Shown here: positions 7,889 through 16,457 of the stretch, piece by piece
Position numbering within the stretch: position 1 is the first letter of the stretch
Layout of the letters: every line of letters starts with the position of its first letter
Origin: Pseudomonadales bacterium
GTDB lineage: Bacteria > Pseudomonadota > Gammaproteobacteria > Pseudomonadales > Azotimanducaceae
Length of the DNA: 64,000 nt
NCBI GenBank assembly: GCA_022827905.1
Contig: JAJEIQ010000003.1
Location: 1 to 64,000 of the forward strand
Direction: 5' to 3'
Position numbers and translations under genes: made by a program
The notes under the pieces: generated by a model
Database searches by the model: none
The model's input: only the letters and a program-made list of their open reading frames with translations
Told to the model about the DNA's origin: nothing

Positions 7889-9320
7889 GATGGATTCCTA
7901 TTTGCTCAACGTTTCGACTACTATGCGGGCGGAACTGCCGCAATGGGGGCGGCGCATCTTGCAAACCACTTCGGACAAACTTACGCGCTCGACGCTGTTC
8001 TACTACAGCTTGGCCGACGTGCCGGTGATGATGTCGATCTTTCCCGCCCTCGTGTTCATCCCGAAATTCTACACCAGCGACATGGGCGTGCCCTTGGCCT
8101 TGGCGGCCAACATCATTCTGGGCGTGCGGCTGTTCGACATGGTAAGCGATCCGCTGATGGGCTACATCAGCGACCGCACCCAGACCCGCTGGGGAAGGCG
8201 GCGTCCGTGGCTGGTGGTGGCCACCCCCATACTGATGCTCGGCATCTATCAACTCTACCTGCCGCCGGAAGGCGCCGGCACCCTGCACATGCTGACGTGG
8301 ATGGCGGTGGTGTCGGTGGGCACCACCATGCTGCTCATTCCCTACTACGCTTGGGCGGCGGAGCTTTCGCCCGACTACAACGAGCGCTCCCGCATCACCG
8401 GGTGGCGGTCCATGGCTGGCGTGGTCGGCAGCTTGGTGGCACAGTTGGCGCCGGCGCTGGCGTTGCTGCTCTTCGGCATCGGCGGCAGCCGCGCCGTGCT
8501 TGCGGTGGTTGGCGTCTCCATGCTGGTGCTGATGCCGATCTGCATCTTGCTGACGGTGACCCGGGTGCCGGACAGCGGGGCGCCGCAGCCAACGGGGATG
8601 CCCATTTGGCAGGGCTTGAAGGTGATGCTGGCCAACGGTCCGTTCAAGCGGCTGGTGCTGACCTTCATGATCGGGCAAACGGCATTGGCCATCACCACCC
8701 CGCTGTACGTCTTCTTCATCGCCTTCGTGCTGCACGCCGAGGAAATGGCCATCTTCATGCTGACGTTCTTCTACGCGGCCAATTTCGCTTCGGTGCCCTT
8801 TTGGGTGTGGGCGTCGAGGCACATCGGCAAGCACAGGGCCTATGTGGCCAGCTTCGTCATCATCGCTTTTGCGCACCCCTTCTACATGCTGCTTGGCGAG
8901 GGCGACTTCTGGTGGATGCTGCCGGTCACCTTGACCACGGGTTTTGCGGCGGGTGGGTTTTCGGCCGCCTTGCCGAACTCCATGAAGGCCGACGTGATCG
9001 ATCTGGACACCTTGAAGAGCGGCGAAAACCGTGCCGCTTCCTTCTTCTCGGTTTGGTCGTTCACCTACAAGGCGACCGCCTCATTGGGCGTGTGGATCGC
9101 CCTGACCGGGCTTGCGTTCTTCGGCTTCAACGCCGACCCGGAGGCGGTGAACGGGGCTGACGAGCTGTTCGGCCTGCGCTTCCTGTTCTCGACGCTGCCG
9201 TCGGTGTTCTTCCTGGCCGCCGCGGCGGTAGTCTGGAACTACCCCATCACGGAGGCGCGGCATGCTGAGATGCGCGCCCAACTGGAGCAGCGGGCGGCGG
9301 GGCCGGCAGCGGCTGGGTAG
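7887..9320 (+). CDS. GPH-type (MelB-like) MFS transporter
   Basis: A second 12-helix GPH-family transporter (477 residues), paralogous to the one at 3715-5247. It shares DPLMGYISDRTQTRWGRRRP, YYAWAAELSPDYNERSRITG and DVIDLDTLKSGENRAASFFS, and ends in the same WNYPITEARH signature. It is inferred to import an organic substrate with a cation. The annotated ATG at 7887 shares bases with the divergent gene's start. ATG 7923 (MRAELPQWGRR) is a plausible alternative that removes the clash, although neither has a clear ribosome site. Confidence 0.87.
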   Translation: MMDSYLLNVSTTMRAELPQWGRRILQTTSDKLTRSTLFYYSLADVPVMMSIFPALVFIPKFYTSDMGVPLALAANIILGVRLFDMVSDPLMGYISDRTQTRWGRRRPWLVVATPILMLGIYQLYLPPEGAGTLHMLTWMAVVSVGTTMLLIPYYAWAAELSPDYNERSRITGWRSMAGVVGSLVAQLAPALALLLFGIGGSRAVLAVVGVSMLVLMPICILLTVTRVPDSGAPQPTGMPIWQGLKVMLANGPFKRLVLTFMIGQTALAITTPLYVFFIAFVLHAEEMAIFMLTFFYAANFASVPFWVWASRHIGKHRAYVASFVIIAFAHPFYMLLGEGDFWWMLPVTLTTGFAAGGFSAALPNSMKADVIDLDTLKSGENRAASFFSVWSFTYKATASLGVWIALTGLAFFGFNADPEAVNGADELFGLRFLFSTLPSVFFLAAAAVVWNYPITEARHAEMRAQLEQRAAGPAAAG

Positions 9321-9331
9321 TGCGCTGTCGT

Positions 9332-9925
9332 CTATCTGACGACGATGGCCTCCTCGTTCCAAGGGGAGAGCGGTTCGTTGGTTTCTGCCTGAAAGGCGGC
9401 GGGCAGCTCCTCGGTCATGTGCAGGGTGGCGGCTAGGCGACCGAAGCCGACGAAGAAGGCCACCGTCATGCCCAGTTCCATCGCCTGCGCTTCGCTGAAG
9501 TGTTCCTTTAGGCCGTCATAGACGGCGTCGTCGATGGCCAGGTGATTGGTGGCGAACAGGTCGGCAAAGGCGATTGCCGCCTGTTCGGCGTCCGTGAGGT
9601 TATCTGCGCTTGGCGGATCGGCAAGTTCACAGACCAAGTCCTCGGTAACGCCATCGGCCACCGCATCGGTGTAGCGGATGGCCATGCAACTGCGGCACTG
9701 ATTGTGGAAGGCCACCCGCAGCCGCACCAGCTCGACCAGCCGGCCGGGCAGGGTGCGGTGCATCTTGAGCGAACCGCCGAATGCGGCAACCCCCTTGGCC
9801 AGCCCCGGGCAGTGGGCAAACATGCGCATCAACCCCTGCTCCAAGGGCGTGGCGGTGTCGGGCCGGGTCATCTCCCTGAGCGCGGGGTCCCAGTGTTCGG
9901 GTTCGATCTTGCTGATTCGGGTCAT
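9332..9925 (-). CDS. Carboxymuconolactone decarboxylase / AhpD-like protein
   Basis: A 197-residue all-helical protein of the CMD/AhpD superfamily. The signature is LVRLRVAFHNQCRSCMAIRY near residues 65-85, with the CxxC pair that in AhpD-type members carries out thiol-disulfide chemistry or peroxide reduction. A conserved acidic and helical tail follows (LTDAEQAAIAFADLF). It is likely a small antioxidant or alkylhydroperoxidase-like enzyme. It converges on the GPH transporter and is divergent from the methyltransferase at 10043. Confidence 0.8.
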   Translation of the reverse strand: MTRISKIEPEHWDPALREMTRPDTATPLEQGLMRMFAHCPGLAKGVAAFGGSLKMHRTLPGRLVELVRLRVAFHNQCRSCMAIRYTDAVADGVTEDLVCELADPPSADNLTDAEQAAIAFADLFATNHLAIDDAVYDGLKEHFSEAQAMELGMTVAFFVGFGRLAATLHMTEELPAAFQAETNEPLSPWNEEAIVVR

Positions 9926-10007
9926 GGGGTGCGGTTCCTCAGGTGGCAGCCCTTCGTGGGTGGTCGCGAAAGCTTGCCACGGCGGGTGCGGGGGTTCAAT
10001 GCGCCCT

Positions 10008-10036
10008 TTGACTCAAGACGTCCAGACGTCTAATCT
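10008..10036 (+). promoter_or_regulatory. Sigma-70 promoter with AGACGTC repeats in the spacer
   Basis: TTGACT (10008-10013) and TAATCT (10031-10036) form a near-consensus sigma-70 promoter with a 17-bp spacer. The spacer and -10 edge hold AGACGTCCAGACGTCT (10016-10031), two copies of a GACGTC palindrome. The expected transcription start falls at or beside the methyltransferase ATG at 10043, and no ribosome site precedes that ATG, so the transcript may be leaderless. Repeats between the -35 and -10 could bind a repressor, possibly the methyltransferase itself. Confidence 0.6.
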
Positions 10037-10042
10037 TTCCCA

Positions 10043-11239
10043 ATGCTGCCCACTGACCGAAATTCCTCAAGCCCGAAGCAACCTCCTGGCCGGGTTCGCG
10101 ATGCCATCATCAAAGTGCTTGAGGACTCCGACGCGCCTCTGACATTGGCACTGATCGAAGCCAGCGTCCGCAAGGAAATCGGCGAAACGCCAACATCGTC
10201 CATCCGGTCCTATCTGCGGCTCAATACGCCCGGTTTGTTTGTTCGGGAAGCTCGGGGTGTTTACCGCTCGGCGGTTCACCAACAGAGCTCGCGCCAGCAG
10301 AGCCTGACTGAAATTGAGGATTGGGAGGCCCCGGTCGCTTGCGGAAAGTCCACTCTGCACCACCATGATTGCTTTTCGTGGGTGGAGCAGCGGCCCTCGA
10401 ATTCGGTTCATGCCATCGTGACCGATCCGCCCTACGGGCTTCATGAGTACACCGAGGAGCAGCAGAGAAAGCTGCGGGCGGGCCGGGGTGGGGTCTGGCG
10501 GCTTCCTCCGTCCTTTGACGGCCACAGGCGGTCGCCTGTCCCTCGCTTTACGACCTTGGATGAAAATCAACTCCAGGAAATCCAAGCGTTCTTCAGGGTA
10601 TGGGGAAGGGCCGTTCTGCCTGCATTGGTGCCCGGTGCTAATGTGGTGGTTGCGTCCAATCCGCTGGTGGCCCACATCGTGGCCACTGCGCTTGCCGACG
10701 CGGGTCTGGAACGTCGGGGCGAGATTGTGCGACTGACCATGACCATGCGCGGAGGCGACCGGCCCAAAGGAGCGCATGATGAATTTGCCGGCGTCAGCGT
10801 CATGCCGAGGTCGATGTGGGAGCCGTGGCTGGTGTTCAGAAAGCCCCTTGAGGGCCGGGTTCAGGACAACCTGCGCAAGTGGCGAACTGGTGGTTTCCGC
10901 CGTCCGGGCGACGACAAGCCCTTCGGAGACGTGATCGCCTCGGCACCCACGAGGCGAGCCGAACGGAAACTGGCGCCCCACCCCAGCCTCAAGCCACAGG
11001 CCTTCCTGCGGCAGCTTGTGCGCGGGGCGCTGCCGCTGGGCGAGGGCGTGGTTCTCGACACCTTCGCGGGTGCCGGTTCGACGTTGGCCGCCTGCAATGC
11101 AGTAGGCTACGAGAGCATCGGCGTGGAGAAGGACCGGGCGTACTTCCTGACCGCTGTTGAGGCGATTCCCAAGCTAACGAATTACCCCTCAAAGAAAGCT
11201 GCTACGCCTTGTAAACCCAACTCTCCCGGAGCTTCTTGA
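10043..11239 (+). CDS. DNA methyltransferase (N6-adenine/N4-cytosine type)
   Basis: This 398-residue enzyme has an N-terminal winged-helix-like domain (about 15-75; RVRDAIIKVLEDSDAPLTL) resembling HARE-type domains of restriction systems. A methyltransferase domain follows. The catalytic DPPYG motif (near residue 130) precedes the AdoMet-binding TFAGAGST (near 345), the order of the beta class of amino-methyltransferases. The ending (ACNAVGYESIGVEKD) is typical. It probably modifies a specific site to protect it from the nuclease encoded convergently at 11202-11804; the two 3' ends overlap by 38 bp. Specificity cannot be read from sequence. Confidence 0.88.
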   Translation: MLPTDRNSSSPKQPPGRVRDAIIKVLEDSDAPLTLALIEASVRKEIGETPTSSIRSYLRLNTPGLFVREARGVYRSAVHQQSSRQQSLTEIEDWEAPVACGKSTLHHHDCFSWVEQRPSNSVHAIVTDPPYGLHEYTEEQQRKLRAGRGGVWRLPPSFDGHRRSPVPRFTTLDENQLQEIQAFFRVWGRAVLPALVPGANVVVASNPLVAHIVATALADAGLERRGEIVRLTMTMRGGDRPKGAHDEFAGVSVMPRSMWEPWLVFRKPLEGRVQDNLRKWRTGGFRRPGDDKPFGDVIASAPTRRAERKLAPHPSLKPQAFLRQLVRGALPLGEGVVLDTFAGAGSTLAACNAVGYESIGVEKDRAYFLTAVEAIPKLTNYPSKKAATPCKPNSPGAS

Positions 11240-11804
11240 TTCCGTCGGCATGAAGCGTGGCGGTTCTGGTGCCAAGTTCGCCCCGCGGATTGCGCCGGAA
11301 GTCGTCGATGGTGACCCGACCGAGGTACACCTCGGTGAACGTCATGGGTTTCCGGCTCGAGGCGGGTTCCGACTCCGTATCGACCGCGTAAACGAACACG
11401 CACATCCACTGCTCTCTTGCACCGTGCGTGTCAACCGCGCCTCCCTTCTTTCGGGTCGTCTTGATTTCAACGCCCTCGGCCCCAGATTTGACGGAGTTGT
11501 TCGGATAGACACCTTGAACCACCAAGTCAGGGTGGCCGTTGAAGTAGGTATTTTCGACCAGCACTCGAGAGTGAGTTGCGAGGCTCGAAGTGAGCATGTC
11601 TGACAGAACGCCCGACATGATTGCGGGCCTTAGCATGTCGTCCAGCCGTTGAAGGCCCCTTGAAGTCAGATGGGTGTTTACGTCGTGAAAGAAGTCATAG
11701 ACATCTTGCATTGCCAGCCGAAAGTCGTCCTGCCTCAACTCGTATGGCCAATCAAAGCCAAGGTTGAAGCAGCTCGGGTCGGCTGTGTTTCTTGTGGTCG
11801 GCAT
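11202..11804 (-). CDS. Putative type II restriction endonuclease (PD-(D/E)XK)
   Basis: A protein of about 200 residues with a PD-(D/E)XK active site: HPDLV (Asp) followed about 22 residues later by GVEIKTTRK (Glu-x-Lys). This core is followed by THGAREQWMCVFVYAVD, a strand-helix pattern common in restriction enzymes. It faces the DNA methyltransferase, which is the main reason to call it the cognate endonuclease. ATG 11804 is preferred: AGGA lies upstream and it clears the jetD stop by 13 bp. An upstream in-frame start at 11849 would overlap jetD. It is read in the same direction as the Wadjet genes and may be their last cistron. Confidence 0.72.
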   Translation of the reverse strand: MPTTRNTADPSCFNLGFDWPYELRQDDFRLAMQDVYDFFHDVNTHLTSRGLQRLDDMLRPAIMSGVLSDMLTSSLATHSRVLVENTYFNGHPDLVVQGVYPNNSVKSGAEGVEIKTTRKKGGAVDTHGAREQWMCVFVYAVDTESEPASSRKPMTFTEVYLGRVTIDDFRRNPRGELGTRTATLHADGIKKLRESWVYKA

Positions 11805-11817
11805 CGTGTGCTGTTTC

Positions 11818-13050
11818 CTACGGATGTGGCTTTCTGGACTCGCCACCAATTGCCTTCCGTACTTGGGCGAAACCGATGCGTTCCTGCTCTAACCGCACCG
11901 ATTCGCCGAGACGATTGGCGCATAGGTCCTCGTACAGCGACTTCTCCGCAGCGCTCAATCGTGGCAGGTCGCGCGTGGCGGGGGCTTGCTCCCGCCCCCA
12001 AAGCTGTTTGCAGCCCAGCAACGTTGCGCGATCCATCAGGAAGGACTCAGCGTGGGGAAAGTGGGTGCGCAACTCATCGAGGATCGCGAACCCGTGGGTG
12101 TCGATATCCCCCCAGTATCTTAGCCGGCAGTTGTCCAGCCAGTGCGCTTCGCCGAGATCGTGGAAACCGTAGCCGGCACCGAAGATCGCCATGCTGTCCG
12201 GCACGTCGGGAAAAGCGAGGAAGTTGATCTCGTTCTCAACAATGAACGCTTGTGAGACCATTGGTTCCAGCTTGGCAAATGTGGCGGCGTCGGTTTCGAT
12301 ATCGGCCATGGGGCGGAAACTAAAATTGGCGCAGGAAGCGTCCAGCATGCGGAAGCGGATACGCTCCGGCTTTGTCCTGAATCCGTATCTGCCTTCGAAC
12401 CGGCGTGCGCCGGTCTGGTTCCCGTCAATGGCGGTCTCGGGCAGGGCGCAATCGAGCAGTTCGCTTAGCAGGCCGCGGTGCTTTTCGATGAATTTGGTGT
12501 GGACGCCGGGGACGTCCATCTGGCGGAGGTAGATGCCTGGCTGCGGGTGTTCCCTCATCCAAGCCACCACCGCGAGCAGACGTTCCCAGTCGCCCGCCCG
12601 TTCGAGGGCGGCCAGGGGCCTTTTGCCCAACCATTCGAGCAGAACGGGTTGGTGCCGGTGCGTGAGTTCCAGAGTCCTTTCGAACCGCGCTTGGTCACTG
12701 GCCTTGCCGAGCAGCGCGACCGCATCCTCCATGCCGTCCAGCCAAGCGGCGCAGGGTAGGGAATTCGTGCCGAGCAGGCGATGGCGGAACGCCCGTTCCT
12801 CAATGCGGACCCGAGGCATGGCTCGCAACGCGGCAGCCCAGTTGCGCACTTCGTCGAAGCGCTCGGTAATATCTGCGGACTTAGGGCCGCGAATCGGCAA
12901 CCGCTTGGGGAACAGTGGTTCGCCGGTAACGAGGCTGGCCAGCATTGCGCCTCGGTCCCAGAGACGCTTGGCCTTTTGGCGCAACTGCGCTGGGGTGGTC
13001 CAAGTGGTGGCGACGGACCTTTTGCTGGCGGGTGGCCTGGTCGATTGCAC
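11818..13050 (-). CDS. jetD: Wadjet subunit JetD (topoisomerase VI A-like nuclease)
   Basis: A 410-residue protein with the JetD plan: an N-terminal DUF3322-like helical domain (PAQLRQKAKRLWDRG, IEERAFRHRLLG) and a C-terminal DUF2220 Toprim domain. Metal-binding residues are visible in FIVENEINFLAFP (Glu) and LRYWGDIDTHGFAIL (DxD). In Wadjet, JetD cuts small circular DNA after the JetABC SMC complex has extruded it, which restricts plasmids. The start is a GTG at 13050 overlapping the jetC stop (TAGTG). Operon order jetA-B-C-D is intact. The active-site residues are all present, so it should be functional. Confidence 0.9.
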   Translation of the reverse strand: MQSTRPPASKRSVATTWTTPAQLRQKAKRLWDRGAMLASLVTGEPLFPKRLPIRGPKSADITERFDEVRNWAAALRAMPRVRIEERAFRHRLLGTNSLPCAAWLDGMEDAVALLGKASDQARFERTLELTHRHQPVLLEWLGKRPLAALERAGDWERLLAVVAWMREHPQPGIYLRQMDVPGVHTKFIEKHRGLLSELLDCALPETAIDGNQTGARRFEGRYGFRTKPERIRFRMLDASCANFSFRPMADIETDAATFAKLEPMVSQAFIVENEINFLAFPDVPDSMAIFGAGYGFHDLGEAHWLDNCRLRYWGDIDTHGFAILDELRTHFPHAESFLMDRATLLGCKQLWGREQAPATRDLPRLSAAEKSLYEDLCANRLGESVRLEQERIGFAQVRKAIGGESRKPHP

Positions 13051-16000
13051 TAAGTTCGCGCCCTGAGTCTCTCAGCACCGTTGGACTTTTCACGTTCTTC
13101 GCGGTACTCCTCGATCGTCAGGTTGCGCAGCCGGGAGGCGCGGCCATCCTCGTTGTGCACGAACCCCACGCCGGACACAAACGGCTCGATGACGTGAATC
13201 TTCTGCAAGGGCGTGATGATCAGCAGTTGTAGGTGCAATGCGTTGAACAGCTTCAGGGCGTACTGGGTGCTCTCGTCCGAACCGCGTCCGAAGGCCTCGT
13301 CGATCGCCACGAATCGAAAGGAGCGGGAGCGCACCTGATCGCGCTCCAGGCCAAACTGGTAGGCGAGGCTGGCGGCCAGCACCGTGTAGGCTAGTTTTTC
13401 CTTCTGGCCGCCGGACTTGCCCCCAGAATCCGTGTAATGCTCGAACTCCACGTTGTCCTCGCGCCAGCGTTCGCTGGCCGAGAAAACGAACCAGTTGCGT
13501 ACATCGGTCACTTTCTCGGCCCAGCGACGGTCTTGTTCGGCCAGGCCCTCCCGCCCGCGAAGGCGGTCGATGATGGCCTTCACTTGTTGGAACTTGCTCT
13601 CCGAATACTGGACGTCGTCGGAACCGGTGAGAGTTCCTTCGGTGCAGGCCCGCAAGTCGCCGCGGAACTCGCGTATCTCGGTGTCTGGAGCGGGTTTCGG
13701 CTCCAGTTCAATGTAGCGCCCGGGATTGTAGTCAATCTGCGCCAGGGAATGGTTGATGCGGCCGATACGATCGTGAATCTCCTCGCGGTGCCTGCCCAAC
13801 TGCGACTGGAAACTGGCGATCTCACGAATGGTGTTCTCGTTCAGAAGTTGCTTGAAATGCGCCTCGAACCTAGGCAGGTCGTCGGCCTTCAGGCGCTCAA
13901 GCATGGCGGTGTATTCGGGGCCGGCGGCGATGCTTGCGTCGAACTCGGCGGTCTCCTGCCGGTACTCCTCCCTGAACTCCGACATGGCCTTGACGATCTT
14001 CTCGCGTAGGCGCCCCGCCTTCTTTTCGTCGGCATCCATGCGCTTTTGTAGCCATTCCCTCACGTCCTGTTGCCGGTTGTCGCACGACTCGACACTCAGG
14101 CGGTGCTCGCCCAAGGCCTCGTCGCGGATCGCAGGCAGTGCTTGCGCATGCGATTCGGTCGGTGCGGCCGCTTCGCGAAGTTCTGCCTCGGTGTGGGCGA
14201 ACAGTTGCTGCGCGTCGGTGTGTCGCTGTTCCGTTTTGGCTCGGTCCGCGCTGGCGTTTTGCAGTTGCTCCTCCGCTTTCCGGAGCGCAATTTCGGCGCG
14301 ATCGAGTTGTTCCTTGAGTTGCCTCAGAACGTCCGATGCTGAAGCCAAGCGGTCGCGCTCGTCGGTCAGTCGCTGAATACGCGTTGCAGTTTCGCCCCAG
14401 TCCAGTTCGTCGAAGCGGGTGTACTCCGATTGGAGCGTCCCCAAGCTGCGCCTTTGCGCTTCCACGCCGCTGTGCTCGCGATTCGTGGTGTCGATACGCG
14501 ATGTTAGTTGATCGAGGGCGGTCCGCCTGCGTTTCCGGTCCTGCTCTAGGGCCGCAATCTTGGCTTCGTTGCTCCAGCCGAGCACATACCGGGAGCGGTC
14601 GTCCAGTCGGTGCCGGTCGTCCTTCTCGTGGCGTTCCCCACGCTGCTTGAATTGGCCCGAACGTGTCAGGGCGCGCTGTTCCCTGCGAAACTGCTCTTGG
14701 TCGCGGCAGCAGGCGATGTCGAAGCGCCGCGCCAGTTCCGTTTCCAGCCAGGGGTAAAACCTGGAGTCCGGTTTCACCGACAGTTTCCGTACCAGCGAGT
14801 CCGGGTGTAGGTTGGGATACTCCCGGCGCTCGCGTTGGCGGACGAGGAAGTAGACGAGCCGGCTATTCAGGTGGTTTGCGTCCACCCATGCGGCCACCTT
14901 AGCGTAGTGACCGCCTTCCACCAGCAGCGCCAGCCCGAAATTGCGCAGCACCCGTTCCGCCGCGCCTTCCCAATCGCGCTCCTCCTCGCGCACCTGGAGC
15001 AATTCGCCCGCGAACGGGAGGTGCTCCTCGGCGATGTCGAGAGCCCGGCACAGCCGCTGGCGCAAGGCCACCTGCCGTTCGGGCACGTTGCTGCGCCGTG
15101 CCCGCAGGCTCATTAACTCGCGTTGCAGGTCGCCAAGTTTCTCATTGAGGCCGCGTGCGGTTGCGGTGTCTTCGGTGAGTTGGTTGCGCAGACGGTCGGC
15201 GCTCTCGGTGAGATCGGATTCCATCTGTAGGAGCCGCTTGCGCTGGTCAAGGAATTCGGGCTCGGTGGCCGCGGCCATCTCGTCAAGGCTTGCGGCGAGT
15301 TCCCGGTAGCGGCCTGCCTTCTCTTTCCTGCGGTTCCGCTCCTGTTCCAGGCGACTGATCTCGGCGGTGAGGCTGTCGATGCGGTCACCGCCGTTTTCGG
15401 CTATGGTCCGGCGTATCCCGTCCACTTCGCGGCGTTGTTCGTCGCGGCTCGAAGCAAAACGTTCGACGCGCTCGCCTTGACGCTCTAACTCCGCATTTAG
15501 TCGGTCTGTGCGCTCACGGATCAATTCCAGCTTTAGGCTGGCGAAGTAGTGACGCAGCGCATCCCGGCAGCCGCGCAGCTGCTCGACGTTTTCTGTCAGT
15601 TCCTCATGCCGGGAACAGTCCGCCACCAACGGCTCAAGTAGGCTCACCTGCCGTTTCGCCGTCAGCACCGCCCGGTAGGCGCGGTCGAGATCGTCGAAGT
15701 GATCGATCAACGCCTTGATCTGCGGCTCCGCATTGAAGGGCTCCAGCATGTGGCCGCGGACGAAGTCCGTCAGGTTGCCCACGGATTTCATGGACACCGT
15801 CTGGTGGAACAGCTCCATCGCCTGCTCGTTGTCGATGCCGAAGCGTCGCCGGAACCAAGCGCCATAAGGTGGAAAGGTCTGGAACAGATCCACGCCATCC
15901 TTTCGCAGTTGTTTGCGCAGGTTGCCGATGTCCGCCCCGAAACCGGCGAATTCCCCGGCGATGGAAAGCTCCCGCTCCGCAGCTGCAAAGATGCGGGCGG

Positions 16001-16457
16001 GCTGGCCTAGTGCATCGTTGATCCAGAATACTTGGGCGAGTGTGACGGCCTGCTGAAAGTCCCTGTTGCGGAATACGCCGAGGATTGCGGAATAGCTGTT
16101 GTGGTCGCGCAGCCCCACCGGCCGGGCCGCGGTGCCGCTGTCGCTGCGTTCCGTCTTGTAGTGGCCGAGTACGTAGGAGCGCAGGTTGCGCTCGCGGCTA
16201 TAGGCGCCGGCGGCACGGTTGTAGGCGACGCGTTGTGCCGGCACCAGCAGCGTGGTTACCGCATCCACCAAGGTGGTCTTCCCCGAACCGATGTCGCCAG
16301 TGACTAGATTGTTCCGGCCGTTCAGCTTCAGGGACCAAACATGCTTGTCGAACGTGCCCCAGTTGAACACCTCAAGGCGCTCCAAGCGATAGCCCGACAG
16401 CGTATCGTCGGTGATGCTGTCGAACAGGGACAAGGATTCGTGCCGCTCGCGGTTCAC
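13050..16457 (-). CDS. jetC: Wadjet subunit JetC (SMC/MukB-like ATPase)
   Basis: A protein of about 1135 residues with SMC architecture. The N-terminal head carries Walker A (GDIGSGKTTLVD), followed by long coiled coils (about residues 280-1000, rich in Glu, Arg and Leu). The C-terminal head has the ABC signature (GGKSGGQKEKLAYTV) and Walker B (FRFVAIDEAFGRGSDES). It powers DNA loop extrusion in the JetABC complex. I place the start at GTG 16457: it overlaps the jetB stop in GTGA, and GGAGAGG lies 8 bp upstream. The longer frame to 16520 would overlap jetB by 67 bp. Confidence 0.92.
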   Translation of the reverse strand: MNRERHESLSLFDSITDDTLSGYRLERLEVFNWGTFDKHVWSLKLNGRNNLVTGDIGSGKTTLVDAVTTLLVPAQRVAYNRAAGAYSRERNLRSYVLGHYKTERSDSGTAARPVGLRDHNSYSAILGVFRNRDFQQAVTLAQVFWINDALGQPARIFAAAERELSIAGEFAGFGADIGNLRKQLRKDGVDLFQTFPPYGAWFRRRFGIDNEQAMELFHQTVSMKSVGNLTDFVRGHMLEPFNAEPQIKALIDHFDDLDRAYRAVLTAKRQVSLLEPLVADCSRHEELTENVEQLRGCRDALRHYFASLKLELIRERTDRLNAELERQGERVERFASSRDEQRREVDGIRRTIAENGGDRIDSLTAEISRLEQERNRRKEKAGRYRELAASLDEMAAATEPEFLDQRKRLLQMESDLTESADRLRNQLTEDTATARGLNEKLGDLQRELMSLRARRSNVPERQVALRQRLCRALDIAEEHLPFAGELLQVREEERDWEGAAERVLRNFGLALLVEGGHYAKVAAWVDANHLNSRLVYFLVRQRERREYPNLHPDSLVRKLSVKPDSRFYPWLETELARRFDIACCRDQEQFRREQRALTRSGQFKQRGERHEKDDRHRLDDRSRYVLGWSNEAKIAALEQDRKRRRTALDQLTSRIDTTNREHSGVEAQRRSLGTLQSEYTRFDELDWGETATRIQRLTDERDRLASASDVLRQLKEQLDRAEIALRKAEEQLQNASADRAKTEQRHTDAQQLFAHTEAELREAAAPTESHAQALPAIRDEALGEHRLSVESCDNRQQDVREWLQKRMDADEKKAGRLREKIVKAMSEFREEYRQETAEFDASIAAGPEYTAMLERLKADDLPRFEAHFKQLLNENTIREIASFQSQLGRHREEIHDRIGRINHSLAQIDYNPGRYIELEPKPAPDTEIREFRGDLRACTEGTLTGSDDVQYSESKFQQVKAIIDRLRGREGLAEQDRRWAEKVTDVRNWFVFSASERWREDNVEFEHYTDSGGKSGGQKEKLAYTVLAASLAYQFGLERDQVRSRSFRFVAIDEAFGRGSDESTQYALKLFNALHLQLLIITPLQKIHVIEPFVSGVGFVHNEDGRASRLRNLTIEEYREEREKSNGAERLRART

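Noticed and set aside
7460..9160. 566-residue plus-strand ORF across the NTF2-like gene and GPH transporter
   Set aside because: Frame shadow of high-GC coding sequence; the product is low-complexity (His/Gly/Arg) with no domain, while both underlying genes are recognisable.
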